Positions 1 to 8,469 are shown, counted from the first letter of the stretch. The stretch: DNA of 64,000 bases from Halobacillus karajensis (GCF_900108515.1 NZ_FNWW01000005.1:1-64000); one strand, 5' to 3'. The notes: generated from the sequence alone by a model not told the origin. A program made the numbers and translations.

Positions 1-1
1 A

Positions 2-361
2 GAGGAAGCTGGACGTAAAGGCGGAGAAAAAACGTCCCGTAAATACGATCAAGAGCATTTTGAAGAGATCGGTAAAAAGGGTGGAGAAAAAGTAGCGGAA
101 GAATACAGCCAAGAGCACTTTGAAAACATTGGTCAAAAAGGCGGAGAAACGACTAGCGAAGAATATGGTCAAGATCACTTCGAAGAGATTGGCCAAAAAG
201 GTGGAGAAAAAGTGGCGGAAGAATACAGCCAGGAACACTTTGAAGATATCGGTCAAAAGGGTGGAGAAACCACCAGCGAAAAATACGGGGAAGAACATTA
301 TGAGAAAATTGGCCAAAAAGGCGGGCGTAAATCAGGAAACGGCTCCAACCGTAATTCCTAA
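2..361 (+). CDS. KGG-repeat stress protein (GsiB-like), 5' end missing
   Basis: The frame is open from the first base of the window, so the start lies upstream. The visible 119 residues are tandem copies of a roughly 20-residue hydrophilic unit built around HFE-IG-KGGE followed by a TS/VAEEY segment. This is the KGG motif of GsiB-type general stress proteins, which resemble plant LEA (desiccation) proteins and are thought to protect cell contents in drying or osmotic stress. The copies are very alike at DNA level, as expected for units that expand and contract. The protein ends SGNGSNRNS, a normal tail. There is no membrane segment, so it should be cytoplasmic. An overlapping frame starting at 120 is a shadow of the repeats. 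Confidence 0.85.
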   Translation, partial: EEAGRKGGEKTSRKYDQEHFEEIGKKGGEKVAEEYSQEHFENIGQKGGETTSEEYGQDHFEEIGQKGGEKVAEEYSQEHFEDIGQKGGETTSEKYGEEHYEKIGQKGGRKSGNGSNRNS

Positions 362-411
362 TTTAGGATAATCATTATTCGTAAATTCAAAAATATTGGA
401 GGTGCTTTCAT

Positions 412-594
412 ATGGCAAAGAATGAACAATTCAAAACTGGCGAGAAGGCTCCAGAAAGTGGCACATATAAAGTAGACAGCCTAGTCAATGGAAACTCTAG
501 TAAAGATAAGCAAACCATTGAGCTGAGTGAAGGGGATCAGTTCCCACCATCTCCAGCAGATAACGATGCCGCATATTGGGTTAAAACCTCTTAA
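412..594 (+). CDS. YjzC-like small protein
   Basis: A 60-residue protein with a good ribosome site (GGAGGTG about 8 bases before ATG). The start, with FKTGEKAPESGTYKV, then a middle ending LSEGDQFPP and a final YW, follows the pattern of the YjzC family of short Bacillus proteins of unknown function. It stands alone between the KGG protein and a terminator. No membrane segment or metal motif is seen. The family call is from memory of the pattern. Confidence 0.6.
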   Translation: MAKNEQFKTGEKAPESGTYKVDSLVNGNSSKDKQTIELSEGDQFPPSPADNDAAYWVKTS

Positions 595-601
595 AAAACC
601 T

Positions 602-632
602 GCCCCTCTATGAAAGGAGGGGCTCCTTTATT
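602..632 (+). terminator. Rho-independent terminator after the YjzC-like gene
   Basis: GCCCCTC (602-608) pairs with GAGGGGC (617-623) around an 8-base loop, followed by a short T-rich stretch. The T tract is weak, so some readthrough toward the catalase operon is possible. Confidence 0.6.
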
Positions 633-674
633 CTCTAAACTAGTGAAAAGAATGTAAAGAAGGAGTGTTGACTT

Positions 675-1520
675 ATCTTTTTCCATAGAAAAGAACTACA
701 ATTCCACGCGAAACCTGAACGTTCCGATCCTATGTATGCAAAAAAACTCCAAGAGATCCTCGGCGGCCAGTTTGGGGAAATATCTGTGGCGATGCAATAT
801 CTCTTCCAAGGCTGGAACGCCAGGGGTGATGAACGGTATAAAGATCTGATAATGGATACAGGTACAGAGGAATTGGGGCACGTAGAAATGATTTCAACGA
901 TGATTGCACGTCTTCTTGACGATGCACCTGTGAATGAACAGGAAAAAGCGGCTGAGGATCCGGTCATTGGAGCCATTATGGGTGGTATGAACCCTCACCA
1001 TGCGATCGTTTCAGGGCTTGGAGCTATGCCTGAAAATAGTACAGGTGTGCCATGGAGCGGGGGGTATATTGTTGCGAGCGGGAACTTGATTACAGATTTA
1101 CGTGCAAACTTAAATGCAGAGTCTCAAGGAAGACTCCAAGTTGCCCGTTTATATGAAATGACAGATGATCGCGGCGTGAAAGAGATGCTGTCTTTCTTAC
1201 TTGCGAGGGATACGATGCATCAAAACCAATGGATTGCTGCTCTCAAGGAACTAGAAGAGGAGCATGGAACCACTGTCCCATCCAGTGTACCAAAAGAATG
1301 GGAAGCCACTGATTTTTCTTATGATTTGCTTAACTTCTCAGAAGGAGAGGAAAGTAAAGAGGGGAGTTGGACATCTGGAAAAACACCAGATGGAGAAGGA
1401 GAGTTTGACTATGTGAAAGAACCCCAATCATATGGAGGAAAGCAAGAATTAAAACCAGCTCCTTCCTATATGCATGGCACGCCACCAAAGAAAAAAGAAA
1501 AGAGTGGAAATTTTAAATAA
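675..1520 (+). CDS. Manganese catalase, probably starting at an ATC codon
   Basis: Non-haem catalase that converts hydrogen peroxide to water and oxygen at a two-manganese centre. If residue 1 is the ATC codon at 675, the first metal ligand falls at Glu35 (GGQFGEISV) and the next two at Glu66 and His69 (TEELGHVEM), the numbering known for the family. Later ligands lie in NAESQGRLQ and MHQNQW. The paralogue at 3458 aligns residue for residue from its own ATG. No ATG, GTG or TTG lies in frame between the stop at 669-671 and the ATG at 732. That ATG has no ribosome site and would drop 19 conserved residues. A GAAGGAG lies 10 bases before the ATC. The protein would have 281 residues, full family length. 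It heads an operon with two coat-F-like genes, suggesting a spore or stationary-phase role. Confidence 0.85.
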   Translation: MFFHRKELQFHAKPERSDPMYAKKLQEILGGQFGEISVAMQYLFQGWNARGDERYKDLIMDTGTEELGHVEMISTMIARLLDDAPVNEQEKAAEDPVIGAIMGGMNPHHAIVSGLGAMPENSTGVPWSGGYIVASGNLITDLRANLNAESQGRLQVARLYEMTDDRGVKEMLSFLLARDTMHQNQWIAALKELEEEHGTTVPSSVPKEWEATDFSYDLLNFSEGEESKEGSWTSGKTPDGEGEFDYVKEPQSYGGKQELKPAPSYMHGTPPKKKEKSGNFK

Positions 1521-1535
1521 AGAGGAGGAAGTTAC

Positions 1536-1739
1536 ATGGGTAAAGGTAATAATTATGCTCAACATGAAGTTTTGGAAGTCCATGAAATGTTGACAGTGAA
1601 ATCGGCTTGTGCAGCCAAATCCTCCCTAATGCAGGGTTTAGCAACGGATAGCAAACTGAAAGAATTGCTTAAGGAAGACTCTAAAGTTGCCCAGAAAGCG
1701 GTAGAAGAATTGAAAGGTATTCTTGAAGAAGCTAAATAA
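1536..1739 (+). CDS. Small coat-F-like protein (YraG-like)
   Basis: A 67-residue helical protein with a strong ribosome site (GAGGAGG). The stretch YAQHEVLEVHEMLTVKSACA resembles the N-terminal part of CotF-family spore coat proteins such as the short B. subtilis Yra paralogues. It lies 15 bases after the catalase and 15 before a second coat-F-like gene, so the three should be cotranscribed. The family is known from the inner coat of spores; a coat location here is inferred. Only one cysteine is present. Confidence 0.6.
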   Translation: MGKGNNYAQHEVLEVHEMLTVKSACAAKSSLMQGLATDSKLKELLKEDSKVAQKAVEELKGILEEAK

Positions 1740-1754
1740 AAGGAGGATACAATC

Positions 1755-2060
1755 ATGTCTGGTATTTTAGATCAAATCAACAATAAAGAATTGATTAATG
1801 ATGAAGTCATCGCAACAGACTTGTTGGTCTCGGCAAAAGCTGCGGTTAGACATTACTCCGTAGCGATTACAGAAACCGCAAGTCCGGAAATTCATAAAGT
1901 GTTAAAAAAACAATTAAATGATGCAATCGATCTTCATCATAAAATCGCCACGTATATGATCGATAATGAGTTGTACCATGCCTATGATATGAAAGAACAG
2001 GTTAATCATGATCTTGAAAAGGCAGACTTGGCGCTTAAAATGCCAATAAACAGTCAATAG
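1755..2060 (+). CDS. Coat-F-like protein (YraD/YraF type)
   Basis: A 101-residue helical protein with an AAAGGAGG ribosome site at the end of the preceding gene. The segments LINDEVIATDLLVSAKAAVR and LHHKIATYMIDNELYHAYD match the C-terminal part of the CotF family. With the short gene before it, the pair looks like one CotF domain split into two proteins, as in the B. subtilis yra cluster. It probably acts in the spore coat or as a ferritin-like helper of the catalase; both roles are inferred. Confidence 0.65.
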   Translation: MSGILDQINNKELINDEVIATDLLVSAKAAVRHYSVAITETASPEIHKVLKKQLNDAIDLHHKIATYMIDNELYHAYDMKEQVNHDLEKADLALKMPINSQ

Positions 2061-2080
2061 GTGTTAGGGAGTGTATATGT

Positions 2081-2236
2081 ATGGCTGAAAAGAATGATAA
2101 ACAAGATAAGCGAGACGGTCTTTCTCCTGAACAGAAGCTGAAGGAGAAAGATCCTAATCGTGATATTGAGCCTCAACGTGAAGTGGAGGATACAAATAAG
2201 AAAGAAAGTGAAAAGAATCCTGATGATTATGAATAA
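2081..2236 (+). CDS. Small highly charged hypothetical protein (51 residues)
   Basis: A short gene 20 bases after the coat-F-like gene, with AGGGAGTG about 8 bases before ATG. The product is almost all charged and polar (repeated KEKD, EVED, KKESEK), with no hydrophobic core, so it is likely disordered. It is followed directly by a terminator, which makes it the last gene of the catalase operon. The function is not recognised. Such proteins are common among spore or stress proteins of bacilli, but the sequence does not prove that. Confidence 0.5.
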   Translation: MAEKNDKQDKRDGLSPEQKLKEKDPNRDIEPQREVEDTNKKESEKNPDDYE

Positions 2237-2260
2237 AGAATTTTAACCAATGGATTTTCT

Positions 2261-2330
2261 AGGTGGTTTATGGGGGAGTGCTGAATGCTATTCTTCGCAT
2301 TCTAATTTCGCCCATAAACCGCCTTATTTT
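2261..2330 (+). terminator. Terminator of the catalase operon
   Basis: A 14-base stem, AGGTGGTTTATGGG at 2261-2274 with CCCATAAACCGCCT at 2311-2324, G-T wobbles allowed, closes a loop of about 36 bases and is followed by TATTTTATG. The loop is unusually long. Confidence 0.6.
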
Positions 2331-2419
2331 ATGATTTAATCATTCCACTATAGGTAAAAAAGGAAGATTGTACCCAAATAAAGGATCCAGGGACAATATT
2401 TCAGTTTTCCTAGATCGAA

Positions 2420-2448
2420 TTCCAGGCATGAATGATCCATGCCTGGAA
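2420..2448. repeat. Inverted repeat downstream of the DUF421 gene
   Basis: TTCCAGGCATG (2420-2430) and CATGCCTGGAA (2438-2448) form a perfect 11-base stem with a 7-base loop. It lies 45 bases past the end of the leftward DUF421 gene and may end its transcript, although the T tract is poor. Confidence 0.5.
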
Positions 2449-2492
2449 CTATCGCTAAGTCGAATAAATCTAAAGTTTATTTTTGGGTAGAT

Positions 2493-3191
2493 TTAATTTG
2501 TGAGTGTATCGTCCTTTTTGTCAATATACAAGGATCCATTCGGAAGAACTTCTGCATAAAAGATTTGATCAATATCTTTGATGCCCATATTTTGCAATTG
2601 GAGGTAAAGCCAATCCTTATTCTTTCCTAATCTTTGCAAGTTGTTCGTGTTAATTTTACCATCTGTTATTATTTCAGTTGCTAAGGGGTAAATATTATTT
2701 TTGGGAAGAATATTCAAATCTTTTTTTGTTACCGGTTGATTACTTTCATATTTCATTACGGAGAGTTGGCCACTTGTCTCGAAAATAGCAAATTGTACAT
2801 CTTTTAAAGTGAAAATATTTTTTTGTCTGAGCAAGGTTCGGAGAGCATCGATTTCAAGCTGTGTAGACCTAAGAGCATCTTCCATTATCCTTCCTTCTTT
2901 AATGACAATGATAGGCTCTCCGGTAGTGAATTTACGGGCTCTTTTTGACTTGATATCAATAAAGGCTATTAAGAGTGTGAAGGCAGTCCATAAGACAAGT
3001 GCAATCACTCCGTTTCGAACACTTAGATTCGCATTAACAGCTAAGTTGGCAGTGATGGAACCAATCGAGATGGCTGAAACAAAGTTGAAAAAAGTCATTT
3101 GGCTAATCTCTTTTCTCCCCATCATTCTGGTCAGGAGAAAAAGTCCAATAAAGGATAGAGCAACTCTCCAAATAATTTCAGTCGTGGTCAT
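2493..3191 (-). CDS. DUF421 membrane protein (YetF/YdfS family)
   Basis: A 232-residue protein. The first 85 residues hold three membrane segments with the family signature LLTRMMGRKEISQMTFFNFVSAISIGSI. The rest is the soluble YetF-type C-terminal half with EPIIVIKEGRI, LRQKNIFTLKDVQFAIFE and a terminal ILPNGSLYIDKKDD. The role of this family is unsettled; B. subtilis relatives have been linked to sporulation and envelope functions. It is transcribed against its neighbours and separates the two manganese catalase genes. A GGAG-like site precedes the ATG. Confidence 0.85.
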   Translation of the reverse strand: MTTTEIIWRVALSFIGLFLLTRMMGRKEISQMTFFNFVSAISIGSITANLAVNANLSVRNGVIALVLWTAFTLLIAFIDIKSKRARKFTTGEPIIVIKEGRIMEDALRSTQLEIDALRTLLRQKNIFTLKDVQFAIFETSGQLSVMKYESNQPVTKKDLNILPKNNIYPLATEIITDGKINTNNLQRLGKNKDWLYLQLQNMGIKDIDQIFYAEVLPNGSLYIDKKDDTLTN

Positions 3192-3360
3192 TTAATTTAA
3201 CTCCTTAAAATGAACTATGGAATACTCTTTACAAACGGGCACTACTTATAGTCCCTTTAAGAAAATTTTTCATTCATACAGCGAAAAAAATGGTCATAAT
3301 GTTTTGTTTCCCAAAATTAACTTATAAAGTAAAACTTCTCTCAGGAATTTTGAAGAAGGA

Positions 3361-3386
3361 GCTCATTTTAACTGAGCATCTTTTTT
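3361..3386 (+). terminator. Small hairpin with T run before the second catalase
   Basis: GCTCA and TGAGC pair around a 7-base loop, then ATCTTTTTT. It stands about 70 bases before the catalase start, so it could be a leader terminator (attenuator) or the end of an unseen transcript. An orphan AAGGAG sequence sits just before it. Confidence 0.45.
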
Positions 3387-3457
3387 AAATGATGATTTCG
3401 TGCATGTAAAAGTAAATGTGGACATATGGTAATTTTGAATTACAAAGGGGGATTAAA

Positions 3458-4300
3458 ATGTTTTATCATGTAAAGGAATTGCAGTACGAAGCAAAAGTTT
3501 CTCAGCCGGACCCTATTTTTGCAAAGCAGCTGCAAGAAGTACTGGGAGGACAGTGGGGAGAGATTTCAGTCATGATGCAGTACTTATTTCAAGGGATGAA
3601 CGTTCGTGGTGGTAATAAGAAATACCGTGACTTGTTGATGGATATTGGTACAGAAGAAATTGCGCATGTGGAAATTCTTGCTACCTTAATTGCTCGTTTA
3701 TTAGATAATACATCGCTTGAACAACAAGAAAATGCTTATCAATCAGATCCTGCCATAGCTGCAATTATGGGGGGAATGAATCCTCAACATGCTATCGTCT
3801 CAGGGTTAGGAGCTATGCCTGCAGATAGTGTTGGAAACCGATGGACAGCGGATTATATTATATCCAGTGGAAATTTATTAGCTGATTTCCGGGCAAATTT
3901 AACAGCTGAATCACAAGGAAGACTTCAGGTAGCACGACTGTTTGAGTTAACGGATGATCCTTGCGTTAAAGATACGTTAAGCTTTTTACTAGCAAGAGAT
4001 ACAGCTCATCAAAACCAATGGATTCAGGCTATTAGGGAGATCGAAGCGAAATCAGGAGACGTTGTTGTTCCGACCACCTTCCCAAGGTCGAATGAGAAAC
4101 AGGCAGTTGCTTATGACTTCTACAATACTTCACGTGGAGAAGCAGATGCTAGTGGACCTTGGGCTCAAGGTGTTGCTCCCGATGGGAGAGGACAGTTTAG
4201 ATACGTATCGAACCCTGCCCCATATGGAGGACCTGCTAAGCTCTTGCCTGCTCCGCAAGATGTTTACGATACTCCTCCTACTAAAAGAGATAAATTCTAA
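3458..4300 (+). CDS. Manganese catalase, second copy
   Basis: A 280-residue paralogue of the catalase at 675. It begins MFYHVKELQ, the usual family start, with AAAGGGGG 8 bases before ATG. An in-frame upstream start at 3416 gives a tail unlike the family and was not used. Metal ligands are visible at Glu35 (GGQWGEISV), Glu66 and His69 (TEEIAHVEI), and in AESQGRLQ and AHQNQW. It removes peroxide in the cytoplasm or spore. It stands alone between two terminators, unlike the first copy. The two copies differ throughout, so this is not a recent duplication. Confidence 0.93.
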   Translation: MFYHVKELQYEAKVSQPDPIFAKQLQEVLGGQWGEISVMMQYLFQGMNVRGGNKKYRDLLMDIGTEEIAHVEILATLIARLLDNTSLEQQENAYQSDPAIAAIMGGMNPQHAIVSGLGAMPADSVGNRWTADYIISSGNLLADFRANLTAESQGRLQVARLFELTDDPCVKDTLSFLLARDTAHQNQWIQAIREIEAKSGDVVVPTTFPRSNEKQAVAYDFYNTSRGEADASGPWAQGVAPDGRGQFRYVSNPAPYGGPAKLLPAPQDVYDTPPTKRDKF

Positions 4301-4355
4301 TGAATGTTTGTAACCTCATATCTTTACACCAAATTCTTATGTAACTTCATATAGA

Positions 4356-4400
4356 AAACACGGTCAATAGTCCCTGCGAACGTTATTGACCGTGTTTATT
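4356..4400. terminator. Two-way terminator between catalase and prpB
   Basis: AACACGGTCAATA (4357-4369) pairs with TATTGACCGTGTT (4384-4396), giving a perfect 13-base stem with A and T flanks on both sides. It can end both the rightward catalase gene and the leftward prp operon. Confidence 0.85.
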
Positions 4401-4453
4401 AAGGTCCATATTTAAAAGTGACCCATTAATTTTACGTTTAGCTGCTTCTTTAA

Positions 4454-5374
4454 TTATTTCTTTTCTTTCCCTATCTCTGGAAGAATAGTTTTTGCTACTT
4501 TTTCATCCAGTGCTTCATAGTCATAATACTTAATGGTTTCATAAAGCTCTTCACGCGACTGCATATCCTCGAGCTTTTTCTTCTGCGTGTCCTGCTCCAG
4601 TATTTCGGTGAAAACCCGCTCATACGCTTTAGCTGCTACACGAAGGGAGGTGACAGGGTAGATGACCATATCCATCCCAAAGGAGTGAAATTCTTCACCT
4701 GTAAAGTAAGGCGTTTTTCCAAATTCGGTCATATTTGCGAGCAAAGGTGCAAGAATGAGGGAGGAGGCATATCGAAAATCTTCCTCACTCGTGAGCGCTT
4801 CTGGGAAAATGGCATCGGCCCCGGCTTCAATATATTGATTGGCCCGCTCAATGGCTTTTTCAATCCCTTCCACTGATTTGGCGTCTGTCCGGGCCACTAT
4901 GACAAGGGTGGGAGCCACTTCTTTAATTGTACGGATTTTTTGCACCATTTCTTTGGTTTCGATCAGCTTTTTCCCGTTTAAGTGGCCACATTTTTTTGGT
5001 AAGAGCTGGTCTTCGATTTGTACAGCGGCGACTCCAGCTTCAACCATTTCTCTTGCAGCGCGTGCGACGTTGATCACTCCGCCATAGCCTGTATCAATAT
5101 CAACAAGTAGAGGGAGGTCCGAAGCACGGATCAGCTCTTGGGCTTTTTCGGCCATTTCATTTGAGTATATGAGCCCGAGATCGGGTAGGGCGCGACTTGC
5201 CGTATAAGCGGCTCCGGATAAATAAATAGCCTGAAAGCCCACATCTCTTGCTATTTTCGCCGACATCCCATCATGAGCGCCAGGGATTTTTAATAAATCT
5301 GGATGTTTGATCAGTCGTTTGAAAGCTTCTGCTCTTTCCGACTGAGTGGATTTAGGTTCGACAATCCATGACAT
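4454..5374 (-). CDS. prpB: 2-methylisocitrate lyase
   Basis: Splits 2-methylisocitrate into pyruvate and succinate, the last step of the methylcitrate cycle. The 306-residue protein has the isocitrate-lyase/PEP-mutase fold motifs: the magnesium-binding stretch LLVDIDTGYGG, the IEDQ segment, the catalytic KKCGH motif and ARTDA. B. subtilis calls this gene mmgF (yqiQ). It is the last gene of the leftward operon, 26 bases after prpD, with GGAGGAATT before ATG. It should be controlled by the upstream B12 riboswitch together with prpC and prpD. Confidence 0.93.
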   Translation of the reverse strand: MSWIVEPKSTQSERAEAFKRLIKHPDLLKIPGAHDGMSAKIARDVGFQAIYLSGAAYTASRALPDLGLIYSNEMAEKAQELIRASDLPLLVDIDTGYGGVINVARAAREMVEAGVAAVQIEDQLLPKKCGHLNGKKLIETKEMVQKIRTIKEVAPTLVIVARTDAKSVEGIEKAIERANQYIEAGADAIFPEALTSEEDFRYASSLILAPLLANMTEFGKTPYFTGEEFHSFGMDMVIYPVTSLRVAAKAYERVFTEILEQDTQKKKLEDMQSREELYETIKYYDYEALDEKVAKTILPEIGKEKK

Positions 5375-5400
5375 ATATAATTCCTCCTTACAGAATGAAG

Positions 5401-6843
5401 TTATATTCTGAACAGTTCCATGAATTGATGGACAGGAGTATCTGTCAGTTCATCATAGTCCTCACATAAGTTAAGTATCTGGTTTACTTGACGAAGTGGG
5501 AAACGTGTCTTCAAATTGTTTTGGAATTTATTCAGAAGGAGCGGGAGTCCTTCCTCACGGCGCCGTCGGTGACCGATTGGATATTCAATTGCAATCTCAT
5601 CTGTGCAAGTGCCGTCATGGAAGAACACTTGGACAGCATTAGCAATCGAACGTTTATCTGGATCTAGATAATCTTTACTGTATTGTTCATTTTCGATTGT
5701 CTCCATCACATCACGCAACCGATCGATTTCGGGGTTGCGTGCAACCTCATCTTCATAATGGTCTGCATTTAATGATCCATAGAGAAGCCCAATAGCTGTG
5801 ATGTATTGCAAACAATGATCCCGGTCGGCCGGGTTATGAAGGGGGCCTTTTTTATCGATGATACGGATAGCTGATTCATGTGTAGTAATGGTGACCTTTT
5901 TGATATCATCGATTTTTCCTTTTACCTGGTCATGAAGTTCAATGGCTGCTTCCGCTGCTGTTTGGGCATGAAATTCAGCCGGGAAGGATATTTTGAACAG
6001 AATGTTTTCCATAACGTATGACCCCAACGGACGAGCTAAAGTCAATTCTTTTCCTCCGAAGAGCACATCTTCAAACCCCCACCCAGGCGCAGACAAGGCT
6101 GTTTTATAACCCATTTCTCCCTTCATTGTCATTAAGGCGAGTCTTACACCGCGACTTGTCGCATCACCGGCAGCCCAGGATTTCCGTGATCCTGTGTTTG
6201 GTGCATGACGATAAGTACGAAGGCTGGAATTATCAATCCACGCTTGAGAAACAGCGTTAATGACATCTTCTTTACTCCCGCCTAACATAGCGGTCACCAC
6301 AGCTGTAGTTGCAACTTTGACATAGAGCACATGGTCAAGTCCCTCACGGTTAAGACTATTCTCAAGCGCTAAGACGCCTTGAATTTCGTGAGCTTTTACA
6401 ATATTTTCAAGAACGGTGTCCATCTTCAATGCTTGTTTTCCTTCTGATATTCGCTTACGGCTGATGTAATCGGAAATCGCTAAAATCCCGCCTAAGTTGT
6501 CTGAAGGGTGTCCCCACTCTGCCGCCAGCCATGTATCGTTGTAATCGAGCCAGCGGATCATGCATCCAATATTGAAGGCCGCGTGGACGGGATCCAGTTC
6601 GTAGGACGTACCGGGCACCCTTGAACCATTTGGTACTATGGTACCCGGGGCGATGGGCCCTAAGTGCTTGGTACACTCAGGATAACGGAGAGCTAAAAAC
6701 CCACAGCCTAATGTATCCATCAGTACATATTGCGCGGTTTTTAAAGCTTCATTGCTAGTGATTTCTCCATAAACGGCATATTCCGCGATACGCTCTAATA
6801 CCTGATCGGTTGTCTGTGCGGGGCTTACTTTTACTTCAGTCAT
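5401..6843 (-). CDS. prpD: 2-methylcitrate dehydratase (MmgE/PrpD family)
   Basis: Dehydrates 2-methylcitrate in the methylcitrate cycle. The product has about 480 residues, the usual length for MmgE/PrpD. Family stretches seen include [25 protein letters not shown] with [24 protein letters not shown], and a [15 protein letters not shown] segment. The start at 6843 was chosen because AGGTGGAG lies 6 bases upstream; the GTG at 6855 would overlap this site. It sits between prpC and prpB in one operon with short gaps. Confidence 0.92.
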   Translation of the reverse strand: MTEVKVSPAQTTDQVLERIAEYAVYGEITSNEALKTAQYVLMDTLGCGFLALRYPECTKHLGPIAPGTIVPNGSRVPGTSYELDPVHAAFNIGCMIRWLDYNDTWLAAEWGHPSDNLGGILAISDYISRKRISEGKQALKMDTVLENIVKAHEIQGVLALENSLNREGLDHVLYVKVATTAVVTAMLGGSKEDVINAVSQAWIDNSSLRTYRHAPNTGSRKSWAAGDATSRGVRLALMTMKGEMGYKTALSAPGWGFEDVLFGGKELTLARPLGSYVMENILFKISFPAEFHAQTAAEAAIELHDQVKGKIDDIKKVTITTHESAIRIIDKKGPLHNPADRDHCLQYITAIGLLYGSLNADHYEDEVARNPEIDRLRDVMETIENEQYSKDYLDPDKRSIANAVQVFFHDGTCTDEIAIEYPIGHRRRREEGLPLLLNKFQNNLKTRFPLRQVNQILNLCEDYDELTDTPVHQFMELFRI

Positions 6844-6914
6844 TTTCATCTCCACCTTTTATAAAAATATGTAATGACATTTAAAAGACAGCCGGGACAA
6901 GCCCGGCTTATCTT

Positions 6915-8030
6915 CTAAGGATGCAGCCCACGTGGCCCTGTGTAGAGGACTCTTGGTCTGAACAATTTGTTGTTGGCATATTGTTCAGACACATGGGCGC
7001 ACAATCCAAGTGTTCGTGCAGCAAAGAAGATTGGTGTGTACAAATCGATAGGGATACCCAGCAGATAATAGACAGGTGCAGCGTAGTAATCCAGGTTCGG
7101 ATATAGACCTTTTTCTTCTTTCATCAGTTGTTCTCCTGCTTCGCACATTTCAAAAAGGTCTTCCCGTTGTCTCTCTGCAGAAAGTTCTCGTAAGGCTTCT
7201 TTCATGAGTGCGGCTCTTGGGTCCATCTTTTTCATGTACACGCGATGTCCGAATCCCATAACTTTTTCTTTATTGGTAAGCTTTTCATAGAGAAGGTGGC
7301 GGAACCCATCTGTAGTGCCTCCTTCTAATAACATGTGCATGACCGCTTCATTTGCTCCGCCATGAAGGTTTCCTTTCAATGAAGCTACTGCTCCTGTAAG
7401 GGCGCCGTATATATCAGCATTTGTCGAAGCGATTACCCGTGCTGTAAAAGTCGAGTTCGGCATTTCGTGTTCACTATATACCATTAAAGATTGATCAAAA
7501 TATGCAGCTTCCGCTGCTGTCGGTTCCTTGCCTGTAATCATGTATAGGAAATTCGCGCTATAAGAGAGTGTCTGGTCAGGCTCTATTACAGCTTCATCAT
7601 GAAGCGTGTGGTAACTGTTGGCGACGATGTTAGGTATTTTTGCTAGAAGTCTAATAGCGGTCTGTCTAATCTCATCTTCCCGGCGTTCATCTAAATCCTT
7701 CTCGTATCCTGCCAGTGCGGATATTCCTGTTCGTAAAGCGTCCATGGGATGTGTTTTTTTTGGCAGTTTATGAAAAAGGGAAAAGAAGTCCTCAGGGAGC
7801 TCATATTCTTTTTTTAATTCTTTTTCCAGAATGGGTCGTGTGTCTTCATCGGGGAGTTGACCTCGCAATAACAGCTGAACTAAGTCGAGATATTGCTTGC
7901 TTTCGGCAAGTTCAATCAGATCATATCCAAGAAGGACGATTTCTTCCGCATCAACATCTAGGTAAGACAGCTTGGTTTCTGTTGCAATCACACCATCTAA
8001 TCCTTTTTTATAAGTCGTTTGCTCTGGCAT
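6915..8030 (-). CDS. prpC: 2-methylcitrate synthase / citrate synthase
   Basis: Condenses propionyl-CoA with oxaloacetate to 2-methylcitrate; members often also accept acetyl-CoA. The 371-residue protein has the citrate synthase catalytic set: His in NLHGGANEAV, His in GFGHRVY and Asp in YPNLDYYA. The ending AHVSEQYANNKLFRP is typical of the small Gram-positive type (MmgD). The place in front of prpD and prpB argues for the methylcitrate role. An AGGAGGAG site precedes ATG, and a cre site lies just upstream. Confidence 0.92.
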   Translation of the reverse strand: MPEQTTYKKGLDGVIATETKLSYLDVDAEEIVLLGYDLIELAESKQYLDLVQLLLRGQLPDEDTRPILEKELKKEYELPEDFFSLFHKLPKKTHPMDALRTGISALAGYEKDLDERREDEIRQTAIRLLAKIPNIVANSYHTLHDEAVIEPDQTLSYSANFLYMITGKEPTAAEAAYFDQSLMVYSEHEMPNSTFTARVIASTNADIYGALTGAVASLKGNLHGGANEAVMHMLLEGGTTDGFRHLLYEKLTNKEKVMGFGHRVYMKKMDPRAALMKEALRELSAERQREDLFEMCEAGEQLMKEEKGLYPNLDYYAAPVYYLLGIPIDLYTPIFFAARTLGLCAHVSEQYANNKLFRPRVLYTGPRGLHP

Positions 8031-8051
8031 AATACTCCTCCTAACCTTAAT

Positions 8052-8066
8052 GGGGAAACGCTTTCA
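8052..8066 (-). promoter_or_regulatory. cre site (CcpA) between the small ORF and prpC
   Basis: Read leftward, TTGAAAGCGTTTCCC matches 14 of 15 positions of the catabolite-response consensus WTGNAANCGNWNNCW. It lies inside the operon, so CcpA bound here would act as a roadblock or on an internal promoter. The related B. subtilis mmg operon is known to be glucose-repressed. Confidence 0.65.
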
Positions 8067-8079
8067 AAAAAGAGGGTAC

Positions 8080-8301
8080 TTAAAATTCTGATCCCGCTCG
8101 TATTCTTCCTGAGATTTCTTTATGGATAAGGGAGATAGCTGCTTCAAGGTTTTTTAGTTCTTGATTGTGGTCGGCTTGATCGATGATTTCTTCTTTTAAT
8201 TGTCTGTAGGTATCTTCTAGCGGGCAAGGAATAGAAGAAAACAGGTGGTTCATGATACAAGATTTGAGCAGGTTTACGTAAGACTCAGTTGAAGTCGTCA
8301 A
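8080..8301 (-). CDS. Small hypothetical protein, first ORF of the prp operon
   Basis: A 74-residue, mostly helical protein starting at TTG (8301) with AGAGGTG 6 bases before; GTG at 8310 is the alternative. It has an acidic, polar second half (LKEEIIDQADHNQELKNLEAA, ending SGRIRAGSEF). No known domain is recognised. It lies between the riboswitch terminator and prpC and must share the transcript. It may be a regulator or helper of the methylcitrate enzymes, or simply carried along. Confidence 0.5.
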   Translation of the reverse strand: MTTSTESYVNLLKSCIMNHLFSSIPCPLEDTYRQLKEEIIDQADHNQELKNLEAAISLIHKEISGRIRAGSEF

Positions 8302-8334
8302 ATAAAACACCTCTAGTCAAATAGAAATGAAGAC

Positions 8335-8364
8335 AATAAAAAAACAACTTCTAAAGAAGTTGTT
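8335..8364 (-). terminator. Riboswitch terminator, leftward
   Basis: Read leftward, AACAACTTC and GAAGTTGTT pair around a 4-base loop and are followed by seven T. CTTAACA at the foot of this hairpin can instead pair with TGTTAAG near 8445-8451 at the end of the aptamer, giving a terminator/antiterminator switch. Confidence 0.85.
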
Positions 8365-8469
8365 AAGTTGAGATTTGGCAGAAAATCAGAGAGAGTAGGG
8401 AATGCACTAGGTATACACACCTGACCATACTCTTTCACTCGCACTTAACACCTCCTATCCTCGTAGGGA

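Noticed and set aside
120-371. Lysine-rich open frame over the KGG repeats
   Set aside because: It is a second frame of the repeat DNA; the KGG frame has the family motif and continues from the window edge.
635-976. Leftward open frames opposite the first catalase
   Set aside because: They mirror conserved catalase codons, have no ribosome site and resemble no family.
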